Below, one piece after another: positions 10,136 to 18,916 of a DNA stretch of 64,000 nt. Origin of the DNA: Paenibacillus sp. 1_12 (GTDB lineage Bacteria > Bacillota > Bacilli > Paenibacillales > NBRC-103111). Under the pieces are notes generated by a model. It saw only the letters and a program-made list of their open reading frames with translations, searched no databases and was not told the DNA's origin. The stretch lies in NCBI RefSeq assembly GCF_900114475.1, contig NZ_FOTE01000011.1, positions 1 to 64,000 of the forward strand, given 5' to 3'. Every line of letters begins with the position of its first letter. The stretch's first letter is position 1. The translations under genes and the position numbers were made by a program.

Positions 10136-10165
10136 CCAGTACGAACGTTGGCTCGTTCGTACTGG
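10136..10165 (+). repeat. perfect 12-bp inverted repeat upstream of replication gene
   Basis: CCAGTACGAACG and CGTTCGTACTGG flank a 6-base loop TTGGCT. There is no T tract after it, so it is not a terminator. It lies 90 bp before the ATPase start and could be an operator, an RNA regulatory hairpin or part of a replication origin. Confidence 0.6.
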
Positions 10166-10254
10166 ACACAATCACAGTGGAGACCTTCTATGTTTTATAC
10201 CTCCATTGTATCATGCGGTCGATGGCACAACAATTCTATATGGAGGTTAACCTA

Positions 10255-12411
10255 ATGAAAACAACAGAAGTTTCGGAACGCAACAACGATAGTTCAAGCC
10301 AACAGCCGCTCTACCCTTTAGCACAGCCTTTTGGCAACGTAGATGATCTTTTTGATACAACTGGTGAAGACTTCTGCATGGACCCCACCACTTTTAAGCG
10401 GAGTATCATTAACATGTCCCAAGAGAAGTTGAAAGAGGCGTTACCTATGATTCGTAAGGTCATACTGCCATCAGCTTCCAATACAGAGGAACTCAAGAAA
10501 CTGGTCGGAATCTTGGTTGATCGACAAGTCGCTCTTGGTGAAGTGGATGCGGAGTATAAGAATATTGCAATCAAAAGGCTCGTAGATGATATCACGAAAG
10601 ATAAACGAAGTACATCAGAAACCAATATAGTCGTTGAGAACAATCGATACTATTTGGTCCATTCAAATGGTGACAAGCCGCGCAAGGAATTGACCAACTT
10701 CGTATTTGATAACGTTAGGACCGTGGTAGGCGAAGGCCATGAAGAATCCCTGCTCTTGGATTTGCGTGTTGATGATAGGGTGGTGCGCCGCAACTTGCTT
10801 TTAAACGGTGAAACACAAATCAAATCTGATTGGTTAAAAAAGCGGGTTAAAAGTTCATATAACCAAACACTACTAAATGCTATTTATAATGAGTTTGACT
10901 TGCTTATGTACTTTGTTGCCTGCCAATCGAAGGGAACCATTCAAGTGACTGACCATACTGGATTATTTCTCGACGAATCTTCAAACCTTTATTATTTTAT
11001 AGCGAATAGCGGCAAGGGTACACACACTTATGTGAAGCCAGAAGTTCTTACAACAGAACCAGAAGAACTTACCCAGATCAGTGGATACCGCCATTTAGAA
11101 AGCCATCTGCAAGTAAGGAACGTGTTGAGTGATAAATCATGGCATGAGACGGCGAGACAAATGCTTGATCTGGTACCGCGCATGTTGAAGTCCCATAAAT
11201 CCATGATTATGTTGTCCTGGTTCTTTGCTTCGCTCATCAGCCCTTGGCTAAAGGAGGAGCTTGAAATCAAGTTTCCAATCTTGTTTGCCTTTGGTGAAAA
11301 GGGGAGCGGAAAGTCCACGATCCTTGACCTTATCGCGAACTACTTCGGTATCAAGTCAGATGAGGATGTATCAATGGTGTCCACTAGCCAACCTATTCGT
11401 GAGGCGATGAGTTGCAGTAATGCTTTTCCAGTTGTCAGTAAGGAGTATTCAGACAACTTATCCAATATAAATACGGTAGTTAATTTGCTGAAGCTTTTAT
11501 TTGACCGCGATCCTTATAAACGAGGCCAACTAGAAGGCAATACAACCTATCAGCTTCAAGCGCCTTGGGTAATGCAAAGCAACACGAGATGCAGTAACGA
11601 AGCAGTACAAGACAGGATGATTCAAATCCTCGTCCAAAAGACGGATCAAGAAGACTGCGCAAGCGAAATCTCAAACGAATTACTGAAAAAGAAACAGAAC
11701 TCTGTTTTCGTTGAAGGATATTTGAAATACTTGGTCGATAACCAACACAAATGGCAAGAATGGGATGAAGCTGCGAAACAAATGCTTGGAGGCCAAGCAT
11801 ACGCCTCACGTGGTTTTACAATCATTCGTTCCCTCTTGATCGGTCTACAGATGGTCCAAGACCTTCGGCAAGAAGTAGGTATGGAGCCGCTGACGGATAC
11901 GGTTTTAACATCCATTATGAATGAAATGAAAGCTTGCCGCCAACAAAACCAACAGAAACCAATCCACATGGAGTTTCTGGACTTTGTACAAGCTTACCAT
12001 GGAACCAAAGAATATGAAGCTAAAGGCATCTCTGCAAGAGCAAAATCAAAAGTAGGTAAGAATGATGAAGTGGACGAATACCGTTTCCATCAAGCGAAGT
12101 GGCTGGATATATTCGCTAGCCGTAACAAAACCAATAATCGTGACTTCGATAAGAATGTACTTCTAGAAGGGCTTAAGGCCCTTTCCCCTGCGATAGAGGT
12201 ATCTGCTTCGGCCAGAATTGGTAGATCGAATCAGAAATGCATGGTAATACACCCTAATAAGTTGGAAGAGCTGACTAAGGGCGAGTTTGCAGCTAATCTA
12301 TGGAGGGAGCAATCCTTCGATGAAGATGTAGAGAAGTTTCTGGAGGAAACACAGAAAGATGGTACGGGTGAAGATGAGGATGAACTTTCCCTTAACGAAC
12401 CTAAGCTATAG
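10255..12411 (+). CDS. P-loop ATPase, probable replication helicase of the element
   Basis: 718 aa from ATG 10255 (GGAGG at 10242-10246; upstream in-frame codons lack a site). The C-terminal half has a Walker A motif GEKGSGKST near residue 346, a candidate acidic Walker-B-like stretch about 55 residues later (FPVVSKEYSDN), a polar sensor-like NTRCSNEA and a following Arg in VQDRM. This resembles D5/DUF927-type primase-helicases of plasmids, satellites and phages. The N-terminal ~300 residues are unassigned. The C-terminus is very acidic. It would act in autonomous replication of the excised element. Its terminator follows directly. An exact family name needs a profile search. Confidence 0.7.
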   Translation: MKTTEVSERNNDSSSQQPLYPLAQPFGNVDDLFDTTGEDFCMDPTTFKRSIINMSQEKLKEALPMIRKVILPSASNTEELKKLVGILVDRQVALGEVDAEYKNIAIKRLVDDITKDKRSTSETNIVVENNRYYLVHSNGDKPRKELTNFVFDNVRTVVGEGHEESLLLDLRVDDRVVRRNLLLNGETQIKSDWLKKRVKSSYNQTLLNAIYNEFDLLMYFVACQSKGTIQVTDHTGLFLDESSNLYYFIANSGKGTHTYVKPEVLTTEPEELTQISGYRHLESHLQVRNVLSDKSWHETARQMLDLVPRMLKSHKSMIMLSWFFASLISPWLKEELEIKFPILFAFGEKGSGKSTILDLIANYFGIKSDEDVSMVSTSQPIREAMSCSNAFPVVSKEYSDNLSNINTVVNLLKLLFDRDPYKRGQLEGNTTYQLQAPWVMQSNTRCSNEAVQDRMIQILVQKTDQEDCASEISNELLKKKQNSVFVEGYLKYLVDNQHKWQEWDEAAKQMLGGQAYASRGFTIIRSLLIGLQMVQDLRQEVGMEPLTDTVLTSIMNEMKACRQQNQQKPIHMEFLDFVQAYHGTKEYEAKGISARAKSKVGKNDEVDEYRFHQAKWLDIFASRNKTNNRDFDKNVLLEGLKALSPAIEVSASARIGRSNQKCMVIHPNKLEELTKGEFAANLWREQSFDEDVEKFLEETQKDGTGEDEDELSLNEPKL

Positions 12412-12419
12412 GACTAAGA

Positions 12420-12450
12420 GGCGCTCAAAGTCGGAGCGCCTTTCTTTTTG
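12420..12450 (+). terminator. terminator after replication ATPase
   Basis: Perfect 7-bp stem GGCGCTC / GAGCGCC with 7-base loop, then TTTCTTTTTG. Confidence 0.9.
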
Positions 12451-12668
12451 TCCAGCCACGACCAGCCTAGCTAAAACAATGATCCAGCCACAGAGCATGC
12501 GCAGCTAAACTATGCTAGACTAGCACTCATAAAAAGAAGTTTATCCAGCCACAGAGATGGCAACGCGAAGCGAAGCTTAAACTAACAAAGTGAAGTGAAG
12601 TTGAAAACAAGCGAACTGTCACCTTGTCACTCCCTTGTTACTCTACTCAGGTGACGCTCTCTGAACCG
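12451..12668. repeat. iteron-like repeats and left arm of long inverted repeats
   Basis: TCCAGCCAC occurs at 12451, 12483 and 12543; the last two extend to TCCAGCCACAGAG. Segment 12473-12499 (27 bp) is perfectly repeated in inverse orientation at 17395-17421. Segment 12618-12668 (51 bp, one mismatch) is repeated in inverse orientation at 17333-17383. The 51-bp unit itself contains GTCACC...GGTGAC. Located just behind the replication gene, this may be the element's origin, but that is inference. Confidence 0.75.
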
Positions 12669-13111
12669 CAGTGTACGCTTCTCGCCGTTATTTGTCATTT
12701 CTCTTAGGGGGATGTTGTTTTGAAAGGAAAGGTTGCCTTCTACTCTTTGCTACCAACCGCATATCCTATTGAAATCCCCCCAGCTTTAAGGTTACAAGAT
12801 GCCCTCCAGCGCCCAGCCTACGATGCTCTGCCCGTCCCTTCTAAAGTGACAAGCGGGGGACAACTCAGGTTACGCCAACTCTTTCAGCTTTAGTCTAGCG
12901 GCTGTTGGGTTCACATGGCCAAAGGGACGGTACGCTGTCCAGAAGCTAAGGCTACAGGAGTTATCCATTAACCGGACCGTCTCTCTTGCCCCAGAAAGCT
13001 ACTGTCAACTTCAGAGGGCTAAACGCACCTGTTGCCTTCCCTAACGCAAGAGCAAACGCTTTCCGTTTATCGGACAGGGAAGCGTGTGAACAACTCGTCC
13101 CCTGCCCAGCA
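12669..13111. other. non-coding segment of the element
   Basis: About 440 bp between the repeat cluster and the RadC-like gene. No ORF has a credible start or protein-like composition. The sequence is relatively GC-richer and pyrimidine-rich. Nothing further recognised. Confidence 0.4.
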
Positions 13112-13717
13112 TTAAAACAGGCCTTGTTCTTTCAAGCTTACGAATTTGTTATCGCCCAGTATAACATGGTCCAAAAGCTCCACGCCAACCAGTTGGGCAC
13201 CCTCAGCCAGCCTTTGGGTAAACTCAATGTCCTCACTACTAGGGGTAGGGTCTCCGCTTGGATGGTTATGGACGCAAACAAAGCTGGCTCCGTTATGCCG
13301 AAGCACCGCTTGAAGTATCTCTCGGGGGTGGACTAAAGTACTGTGAAGCGTACCGATGGAAATGATATCTTTTGCAAGTATCTTATTCTTTATATCTAGC
13401 ACAACGACTATAAAGTGTTCCTTATTCCAGAAAGGCGGCTGGTTCTTGAGGAGTTGGAACACGTCCTCAGGTGAGCGAAAATACTCTGGGGCACAGCTTG
13501 GTGCCCAAAGTTCAATGCAAAGGTGGCACAACGCCTTTATCCGTTGTGCTTCCTCATGGCTAACCCTGACTATCCTCTTTAACTGATCTACAGGTATGCG
13601 CTCCAAGTCTCCCAAGGTTGGAAGCAGGCGTAGCAACTCAGCTACCTTATCGCTATCCATTCCAATAGCTGTAGCAAAAATCGATCGGATTCCTGGTATT
13701 TCGTTTAGGTTCCTCAT
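13112..13717 (-). CDS. RadC-like JAB/MPN domain protein
   Basis: 201 aa with the RadC family architecture: helix-hairpin-helix-like N-terminal part (about residues 1-75) and a C-terminal MPN/JAB domain with the metal-binding signature HNHPSGDPTPSSED. Such proteins are common on plasmids, prophages and islands. Despite the name a DNA-repair role is not established, and the domain is a putative metallo-hydrolase. The ATG at 13717 was chosen because on the minus strand GGAGG lies 6 bases before it; the longer open frame to 13882 lacks a ribosome site. It is downstream of the integrase on the same strand. Confidence 0.85.
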   Translation of the reverse strand: MRNLNEIPGIRSIFATAIGMDSDKVAELLRLLPTLGDLERIPVDQLKRIVRVSHEEAQRIKALCHLCIELWAPSCAPEYFRSPEDVFQLLKNQPPFWNKEHFIVVVLDIKNKILAKDIISIGTLHSTLVHPREILQAVLRHNGASFVCVHNHPSGDPTPSSEDIEFTQRLAEGAQLVGVELLDHVILGDNKFVSLKEQGLF

Positions 13718-13917
13718 TTGGTTCCTCCATTGGCGTATTATATCTTCATGAATCGGTTTTCGCGGGAAGTGTACCATCGCTTTGACACGTTTGCAAGGAG
13801 TAGGGCTGAACCTTAACCAAAGCTTGTTGCAGCCCGACACGCCTAGTTTAAGCGACTGAAAAGTAGCTTCAAGACAAAGCAAAGCCCCCCCTGCACAGCA
13901 CAGAGGGCAAAAGCTTT

Positions 13918-15063
13918 CTAGTTCACTGGCAAGACTTGTTGAAGCGCGGCGACGACACCTTCTTCCATACGTCGTGTGACATGAGCGTAGAAGTCCAACG
14001 TAGTGCTGGAAGTACTGTGTCCAAGCCTTTCTGCTACCGCCTTGACATTTACACCACTCTCTAAAAGTAACGTGGCATGAGTATGCCTAAGGTCGTGGAA
14101 GCGTATCGGACGCACCTTACTCGCTAGGAGTACTCTTTTCCACTCCTTTATAAAGTTATGCGGACTGACAAAATTGCCATTCCTGGCATGTGTAACAAAG
14201 TCTGTTCGACGGTTGAACACCCGCTCATCTAGAACATCTTTAACATCTTTAACACCTTTACGAACAACGCATTTCTGGTCTTTCCTCAACCTAAGCTCAT
14301 TTACTACCTCTACAGGCAGTGCGATTGTTCGTGCACTTCCGGTGGTCTTTGTTCCGCCCAACTCGAACCCTTTCTCTGCGCGAGTCAAACTTCTATGGAC
14401 GTTCAATGTCCTAGCATCTAAGTCAATATCTCCCCAACGGAGAGCAAGCAACTCACCTTGACGAAGACCAGTCTGTAACACAAGTAAAAAGCTTAAGTAC
14501 CAGCGACTGCTCTTTGCCGTTTGCAAAAACTTTAGAGCTTCCTCAGCTGTCCAAGGCTCATTGAAATTCTTAGATATCTTCGGTGTATCTACATCTATAG
14601 CTGGATTCTTTGCAAGTAGCTGTAACTTGACAGCACGGTTTAACGATTGCCGGATCATGCTATGAATATACTTAATGGTTCTGGCTGACATCTTCTTTTC
14701 GAGTTGGAGGTAAAATAGTTCTAGGCGCTGTGTTGTCAGTTGGCTTAAAGCTAGATAGCCTAGTTCTGGCCCAACATGGTTCTCAAGGTAACCAACAAGA
14801 TTGTTATACGTTCCCAACCTGACCTTCACTTTCTTAATTTCAAGCCACGAAAGAAAATGGCTGTACACTGTTACCTTACTACGAGGTAAGAGCACATCCC
14901 TATTCTTTTCGTAAAGCTTCTCAACTAGTGCTTTCTCAGCTTCTTCCTTGGTGTCAAATCCGCTTTGCGTAAACCTAACCTTCTTTCCCTGCTTATCGAA
15001 TCCAAGCGGAACAGACAACTCCCACTTACCACTCGGTTTGCGCTGTCTAACATGACCCTTCAT
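13918..15063 (-). CDS. tyrosine site-specific integrase
   Basis: 381 aa phage-type recombinase that would integrate the element at tRNA-Arg. An AP2-like arm-binding N-terminus (RQRKPSGKWELSVPLG), a SAM-like core-binding domain (about residues 60-150), then the catalytic domain with Arg in TGLRQGELLALRWGDID, His-x-x-Arg in HDLRHTHATLLL, the second His in RLGHSTSSTT and the nucleophile Tyr in LDFYAH. All catalytic residues are present. The start ATG 15063 has AAGGAGG upstream on the minus strand. Unusually for such elements it is not adjacent to either attachment site (2.6 kb from attR). Confidence 0.93.
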   Translation of the reverse strand: MKGHVRQRKPSGKWELSVPLGFDKQGKKVRFTQSGFDTKEEAEKALVEKLYEKNRDVLLPRSKVTVYSHFLSWLEIKKVKVRLGTYNNLVGYLENHVGPELGYLALSQLTTQRLELFYLQLEKKMSARTIKYIHSMIRQSLNRAVKLQLLAKNPAIDVDTPKISKNFNEPWTAEEALKFLQTAKSSRWYLSFLLVLQTGLRQGELLALRWGDIDLDARTLNVHRSLTRAEKGFELGGTKTTGSARTIALPVEVVNELRLRKDQKCVVRKGVKDVKDVLDERVFNRRTDFVTHARNGNFVSPHNFIKEWKRVLLASKVRPIRFHDLRHTHATLLLESGVNVKAVAERLGHSTSSTTLDFYAHVTRRMEEGVVAALQQVLPVN

Positions 15064-15745
15064 GGGTGCTACGCCTCCTTTTCTTGTTTGCACGGCGATT
15101 ATACCGTCAGTTTTAATAACTGCACAATCCAGCCACAACAAGCTTTCTTTGGGTATTTCGCATCTTGAAAGCAGGCTGTTTCCAGACAACCGGACAGCTT
15201 TACTATCTCTCAGCCCACAAGCCCATTCCTTCAGTATTCAAGTGCAACCGGTTCAAGTACAAAAGAACCAAAAACACATCTGATGTCCTGATGTATAGGA
15301 TCATGCCTGTAAGCAAAAGCCTGAATACCCAGTGAAGTGGAGCTTTCCGCAGTCTTACTCGACTCTTTACTCTACGATTCAAAGTCGTATGCCATCATGG
15401 CTGGACTGATGTTATTCGTCTGAATACTCTACAGCTTTCCCCTATGGTCGCCAGTGATTGTAACGAGACCAGTATGTTATTGCCCTATTCGTTCAAGTAG
15501 CAAAGCGATTTGAACTAAGCACTGGCTTCTCTGGCAGGCTTAGCTGTGCAAAAAAAATAGTCGCACAAAAGTAGAAGGGACTTAGTTTCAGGAAGGTAGT
15601 GGTCAGCACGAAGGAAATTGTTATTGGGTGACTATTCGGCCGAGCGGAGGGGTCCCTACCCTTCGGTGTTGTGGTTGGACCAGTTTAAGTGCGATCCAAC
15701 CACAGAACCAAAACCACGTCTTTCCTCCGGAACACCTAATGGGCA
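15064..15745. other. non-coding region with hairpin upstream of integrase
   Basis: No supported gene. It contains a perfect 9-bp inverted repeat GTGGTTGGA / TCCAACCAC at 15671-15703, and another TCCAGCCAC copy near 15129. It presumably holds the integrase promoter, which I could not place. Confidence 0.45.
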
Positions 15746-15776
15746 TAAAAAAGCCCACCATATGATAGGTGGGCTT
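15746..15776 (-). terminator. terminator of SLH protein gene
   Basis: Minus strand: AAGCCCACC / GGTGGGCTT stem followed by TTTTT, 8 bp after the stop codon at 15784. Confidence 0.9.
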
Positions 15777-15783
15777 ATCGGAT

Positions 15784-16839
15784 TTATTCAAGTGTATAGA
15801 GAGTTGACGTTCCGAATTTAATAACCATAAACCCGTAGTCTACTCCATTTACGTTAACAATCTGTTCCTTGTTCAGTTTACCCTGAACTCCATCAATAAT
15901 CTGATTGGCGGTGATATTAACACCTACGGTGGCTAAGGCTTTAGCGGATGCTTCCGCATAAGCTGTTATTACACTATGACCATCACTTTGATCGATCATG
16001 TTGTAAAATACCACCTTAGTGCCATATTTATCCGAGCCATGAGTAGTGGCATCAGAGAAAACCATGAAGTTAAGATCTGATTTATCGTACAGGGCAAGTA
16101 CCTTTTGTCCAGAGTTGTACATTACCTTAAACCCAGTACTGGAAGTGGCGTTCTTCATATCGACAGCCATTTTATTTAGCTTCTCGTCATACCCGCCAAC
16201 AGCCTTGATCGCATCACTTGCAATTTCCACCTTATCCTTAATTGGGATCTGTGGCAATTCGGCTGGATTGCTGGCTTGTGCTGGTCGCACCAAAAGTTTA
16301 TCGTTTGGAGCTTTATCCAAAACGTTCTTGATGAATTGGACTGATTCAGCGCGGGTCAGCGTATCTGCCCCCTGGAACCCTTGGATTGAGAGGTCAGTCT
16401 TACCTTGTGCCAAACCCTTACCCAAGAGATATTGGATTGCAAGTTCACCAGAGTAATTCTTGCCTTGAGTACCAGTGATGATTTCAGCAACCTTAACGCG
16501 AGAAATTGGAGCAGCCTTTACCTTGCTGACTGGATAATTCAAATTGTCTGCCAAAGAGTAATACTTGGACGACCAAGTAGACGGTGCTGGAATTTCGGGA
16601 GTATCTCCATAGGCGCGTATGATCAAACTCAGAAACTGCTCTTCTGTGACCGAATCCGAGGGACTAAAGTTACCATCCTCAAAACCCTGCGCGATTCCTT
16701 TCCCCAATGCCCACTGCAATGTGTTATAGGCCCAGTTCGATTCTCCTACATCTTTGAAACCTGCGCCATATGCCAGTGAACCACCAAACAAGCTCGCTAC
16801 CATCGTTGTTACTACAATAGTCTTCTTGAAACCCATCAT
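15784..16839 (-). CDS. secreted SLH-domain protein
   Basis: 351 aa. The signal peptide occupies residues ~1-25 (FKKTIVVTTMVASLFGGSLA...). An SLH repeat begins at once (FKDVGESNWAYNTLQWALGKG), a second and a third, degenerate one run to about residue 190 (AIQYLLGKGLAQGK, TLTRAESVQFIKNVL). The remaining ~160 residues are an unrecognised C-terminal domain. SLH repeats anchor proteins to pyruvylated cell-wall polysaccharide, so this is a cell-surface protein. It is the likely cargo of the integrated element. It is monocistronic, with its own terminator. GGGAG before ATG 16839 supports the start. Confidence 0.85.
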   Translation of the reverse strand: MMGFKKTIVVTTMVASLFGGSLAYGAGFKDVGESNWAYNTLQWALGKGIAQGFEDGNFSPSDSVTEEQFLSLIIRAYGDTPEIPAPSTWSSKYYSLADNLNYPVSKVKAAPISRVKVAEIITGTQGKNYSGELAIQYLLGKGLAQGKTDLSIQGFQGADTLTRAESVQFIKNVLDKAPNDKLLVRPAQASNPAELPQIPIKDKVEIASDAIKAVGGYDEKLNKMAVDMKNATSSTGFKVMYNSGQKVLALYDKSDLNFMVFSDATTHGSDKYGTKVVFYNMIDQSDGHSVITAYAEASAKALATVGVNITANQIIDGVQGKLNKEQIVNVNGVDYGFMVIKFGTSTLYTLE

Positions 16840-17694
16840 ATTTGAACTCCCTCTACTTGATTATATTGATAATTTTACCATTTGACTTAGTACTTTCACA
16901 ATCATTTTAGATTGTTTTTTGTCTAAACTTCCGCTCCAATCCCTCAGGCTTATCTTGTTAACCCTCTTGTTCTATTGACCTCATACTTCATAATTTTATA
17001 TTAACATATGATTTCGGGTTCCCTGGTCTGAGCGCCGCGGACTGCGGTTACGAAGGATATTGACACTTGTCCATTAGAACGATTTGAAGCCGCAGACCTG
17101 TGACTAAAAGCGCTAAGCTTGCTGTCACCTTAGTTGTCCCCCTGCATGTCGTACTAGAAGGGACGATTTGTGAACCGCAGACTAAAGTTTCGAAGGCGTT
17201 TTGTTACTTCAGAGGGAAAGGGGTATACAGAAAAACAGGATAGTTGTTACAAAAAAGAACAACTCTTACTTTCAAACATATATCTATCTAAGAAGTTACA
17301 AAGTTACAAAAAGACAAAAAGAACCTAGCCTACGGTTCAGAGAGCGTCACCTGAGTAGAGTAACAAAGGAGTGACAAGGTGACGCTGCGCCTGCCATGCT
17401 CTGTGGCTGGATCATTGTTTTCTCAAGGCCGGTCGTTGTCAGTCCACTCCCGACAGCTTGCGTCTCTGTGGCATGCTGAAACTCTCGGGAACTGCTGTTT
17501 GCCGCGATTTGTGCCTCAAAGTGAAAGGAAAGCATTTACCAAACAGACAGACAGCCAAAAGACAGCGGTATCTTGTTGTCCCGAAGACTGATTGTTTATC
17601 GAGATTATCCCCCCATACTCTCAAAACTCAAAGCCGAAATCTGCCGCCGCTATACCCCATCTTTTGAAAGAAAGAACGGCTCCATACAAACTTC
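16840..17694. other. non-coding right end of the element
   Basis: No ORF here looks like a real gene. It includes the right arm of the inverted repeats (17333-17383 and 17395-17421), several CCGCAG/CTGCGG-containing motifs near 17041, 17091 and 17175, and A-rich DNA at 17230-17320. The A-rich tract beside long repeats would suit an origin or recombination site. Confidence 0.5.
17333..17421. repeat. right arm of long inverted repeats
   Basis: 17333-17383 is the inverse of 12618-12668 (one mismatch in 51) and 17395-17421 the exact inverse of 12473-12499. The internal spacings differ (118 bp left, 11 bp right), so these are two separately conserved blocks rather than one long repeat. Confidence 0.85.
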
Positions 17695-17743
17695 AGTTTC
17701 CTAAACTGTAGGTCGGAGGTTCGATCCCTCTCGGGTACGCCAT
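17695..17743 (+). repeat. attR: direct repeat of tRNA-Arg 3' half
   Basis: Identical over 49 bp to 9139-9187. The 5' half of the tRNA is missing, so this is the attachment-site remnant and not a tRNA. Confidence 0.9.
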
Positions 17744-18842
17744 TAAAACTAAGATAAAGCCATCTCATAATGGGTGGCTTTTTGTGTATTCTAATGCTTG
17801 CTGGGGAGTTAGTCGTGTTTGGCAAACATTTGGTTTTGAGAGGCGTACAGAAGTCTACAAGCTGTAGGAGATTCAAACCTTGGTCGTTAGCCACATTGGA
17901 GGCAGCGGCAAGAAGCAGCAGTCTACCCCCAACCCAAGATACACTAACCGCCAGACAGCAGAGGTGTATACAGCACCCACAACACCGCTAGCACCCGTTT
18001 ACGACGGCAACGGAAACCTCCCAGATTGCACAGTCTCGCTCAGTGGGTTTGGGCAGACTGGGCGAAAGCATGCCCAACCCTTCGCTAATAAATCACTAAC
18101 ACTCTCTAGTTGCGTCCAATTGCGGTGGGGAACGACCAGCACCTCAGTGTACACCTCTGACCGCCGCGCTCTCTGACCTGATGAGCAATACGTGCCATAG
18201 CCTTGGCTTGCGCTGTGGGAGGATTAGCACCAAGGGGTGTCACGCCAATCACGTCGCCAACTGGAACCACTGATCAAAAGCAAAGGTGTATACCAACGGC
18301 TTTACCAGCAAAAGGCTCTCGCTCTCCCAGACGCAGGTACACGCGGCAACAGAACACTGCCTCACGGCTACTGATCTCTTGTGCGGTGTACACCTGCACG
18401 CAAATCTGCATCAGTGATCTCAACTGAAGTATCCAGCATCCCACCACGATCTGCTCTCACAATGTTCCTCTGTATTCTCCTTGTGCTCTACGTAGATTTT
18501 AAAACTTGTTGTTCCTCCTTCTATCTCCAAACTCAAGAGCAAATGCTTTCAAATGGGTGATTGACGCAAAGATTTTCTCCGCGTTACACTGCTTGAAAAA
18601 AGGATGCTGCTTGCTCATGATCTTCAAAATAACCTATTTAACGCTGGTACTGCTTACGGCTACATTACCTATGGGGTATATTCAATTCATACTGGGCAAC
18701 TCGCTTACCGGGAAGTAAGTTGTACAGTTGCTTAGGTAATAATACCTTCATTCTTGCAAAAAAAGTCTTGTAAAACTTTGTCGAAAACAGGATAATATTT
18801 CATAGTTATATTTTACCATGCACAATTATGAGGAGAGCACGA
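17744..18842. pseudogene. non-coding segment with degenerate coding remnants
   Basis: No intact gene. On the minus strand, at about 18080-18400, short frames read protein-like (for example VQVYTAQEISSREAVF and GDVIGVTPLGANPPTAQAKA) but are broken by stops and frame changes, suggesting a decayed gene of unknown type. A motif close to AGGTGTA(C/T)AC recurs at about 17961, 18147 (inverse), 18285 and 18384 (inverse). Confidence 0.35.
18779..18785 (+). promoter_or_regulatory. Spo0A-type box upstream of WG/SLH gene
   Basis: TGTCGAA within TTTGTCGAAAAC is an exact match to the 0A-box consensus TGNCGAA, 132 bp before the gene at 18917. A single box may be chance. Confidence 0.35.
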
Positions 18843-18911
18843 TTGAAAAAAAACAAGAATTTGGCTTGGTGGGTCGATGTAGGATCAAACAAAAATAAAT
18901 TAAGGAGCTAA
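18843..18911 (+). CDS. possible 22-aa peptide
   Basis: TTG 18843 is preceded by GAGGAG and followed by a basic, Trp-Trp-containing 22-residue frame (MKKNKNLAWWVDVG...). The stop lies 5 bp before the next gene. Unrecognised; it may be a leader ORF or chance. Confidence 0.25.
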   Translation: MKKNKNLAWWVDVGSNKNKLRS

Positions 18912-18916
18912 ATCTA

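Larger units (their letters stand above)
9139..17743. mobile_element. integrated genetic element in tRNA-Arg
   Basis: About 8.6 kb between two identical 49-bp copies of the tRNA-Arg 3' half (9139-9187 and 17695-17743). It carries a tyrosine integrase, a P-loop replication ATPase, a RadC-like protein, an SLH surface protein as likely cargo, and more than 3 kb of non-coding DNA with repeats. No capsid, tail, relaxase or coupling-protein gene is visible, so it is neither a complete prophage nor a self-conjugative element. It most resembles a small integrative plasmid-like element or satellite. Integrase and replication genes are divergent in general layout. Circularisation is not shown. Confidence 0.85.

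Noticed and set aside
9139-17743. Complete prophage
   Set aside because: No capsid, portal, terminase, tail or lysis genes are present.
9139-17743. Self-transmissible integrative conjugative element
   Set aside because: No relaxase, coupling protein or mating-channel genes are visible.
17880-18176. 98-aa plus-strand frame in the second island segment
   Set aside because: No ribosome site and no recognisable domain; neighbouring minus-strand fragments look equally protein-like, so neither is called an intact gene.
18506-18718. 70-aa plus-strand frame with hydrophobic stretch
   Set aside because: No convincing start signal; sits in AT-rich non-coding DNA and is not supported by any other feature.
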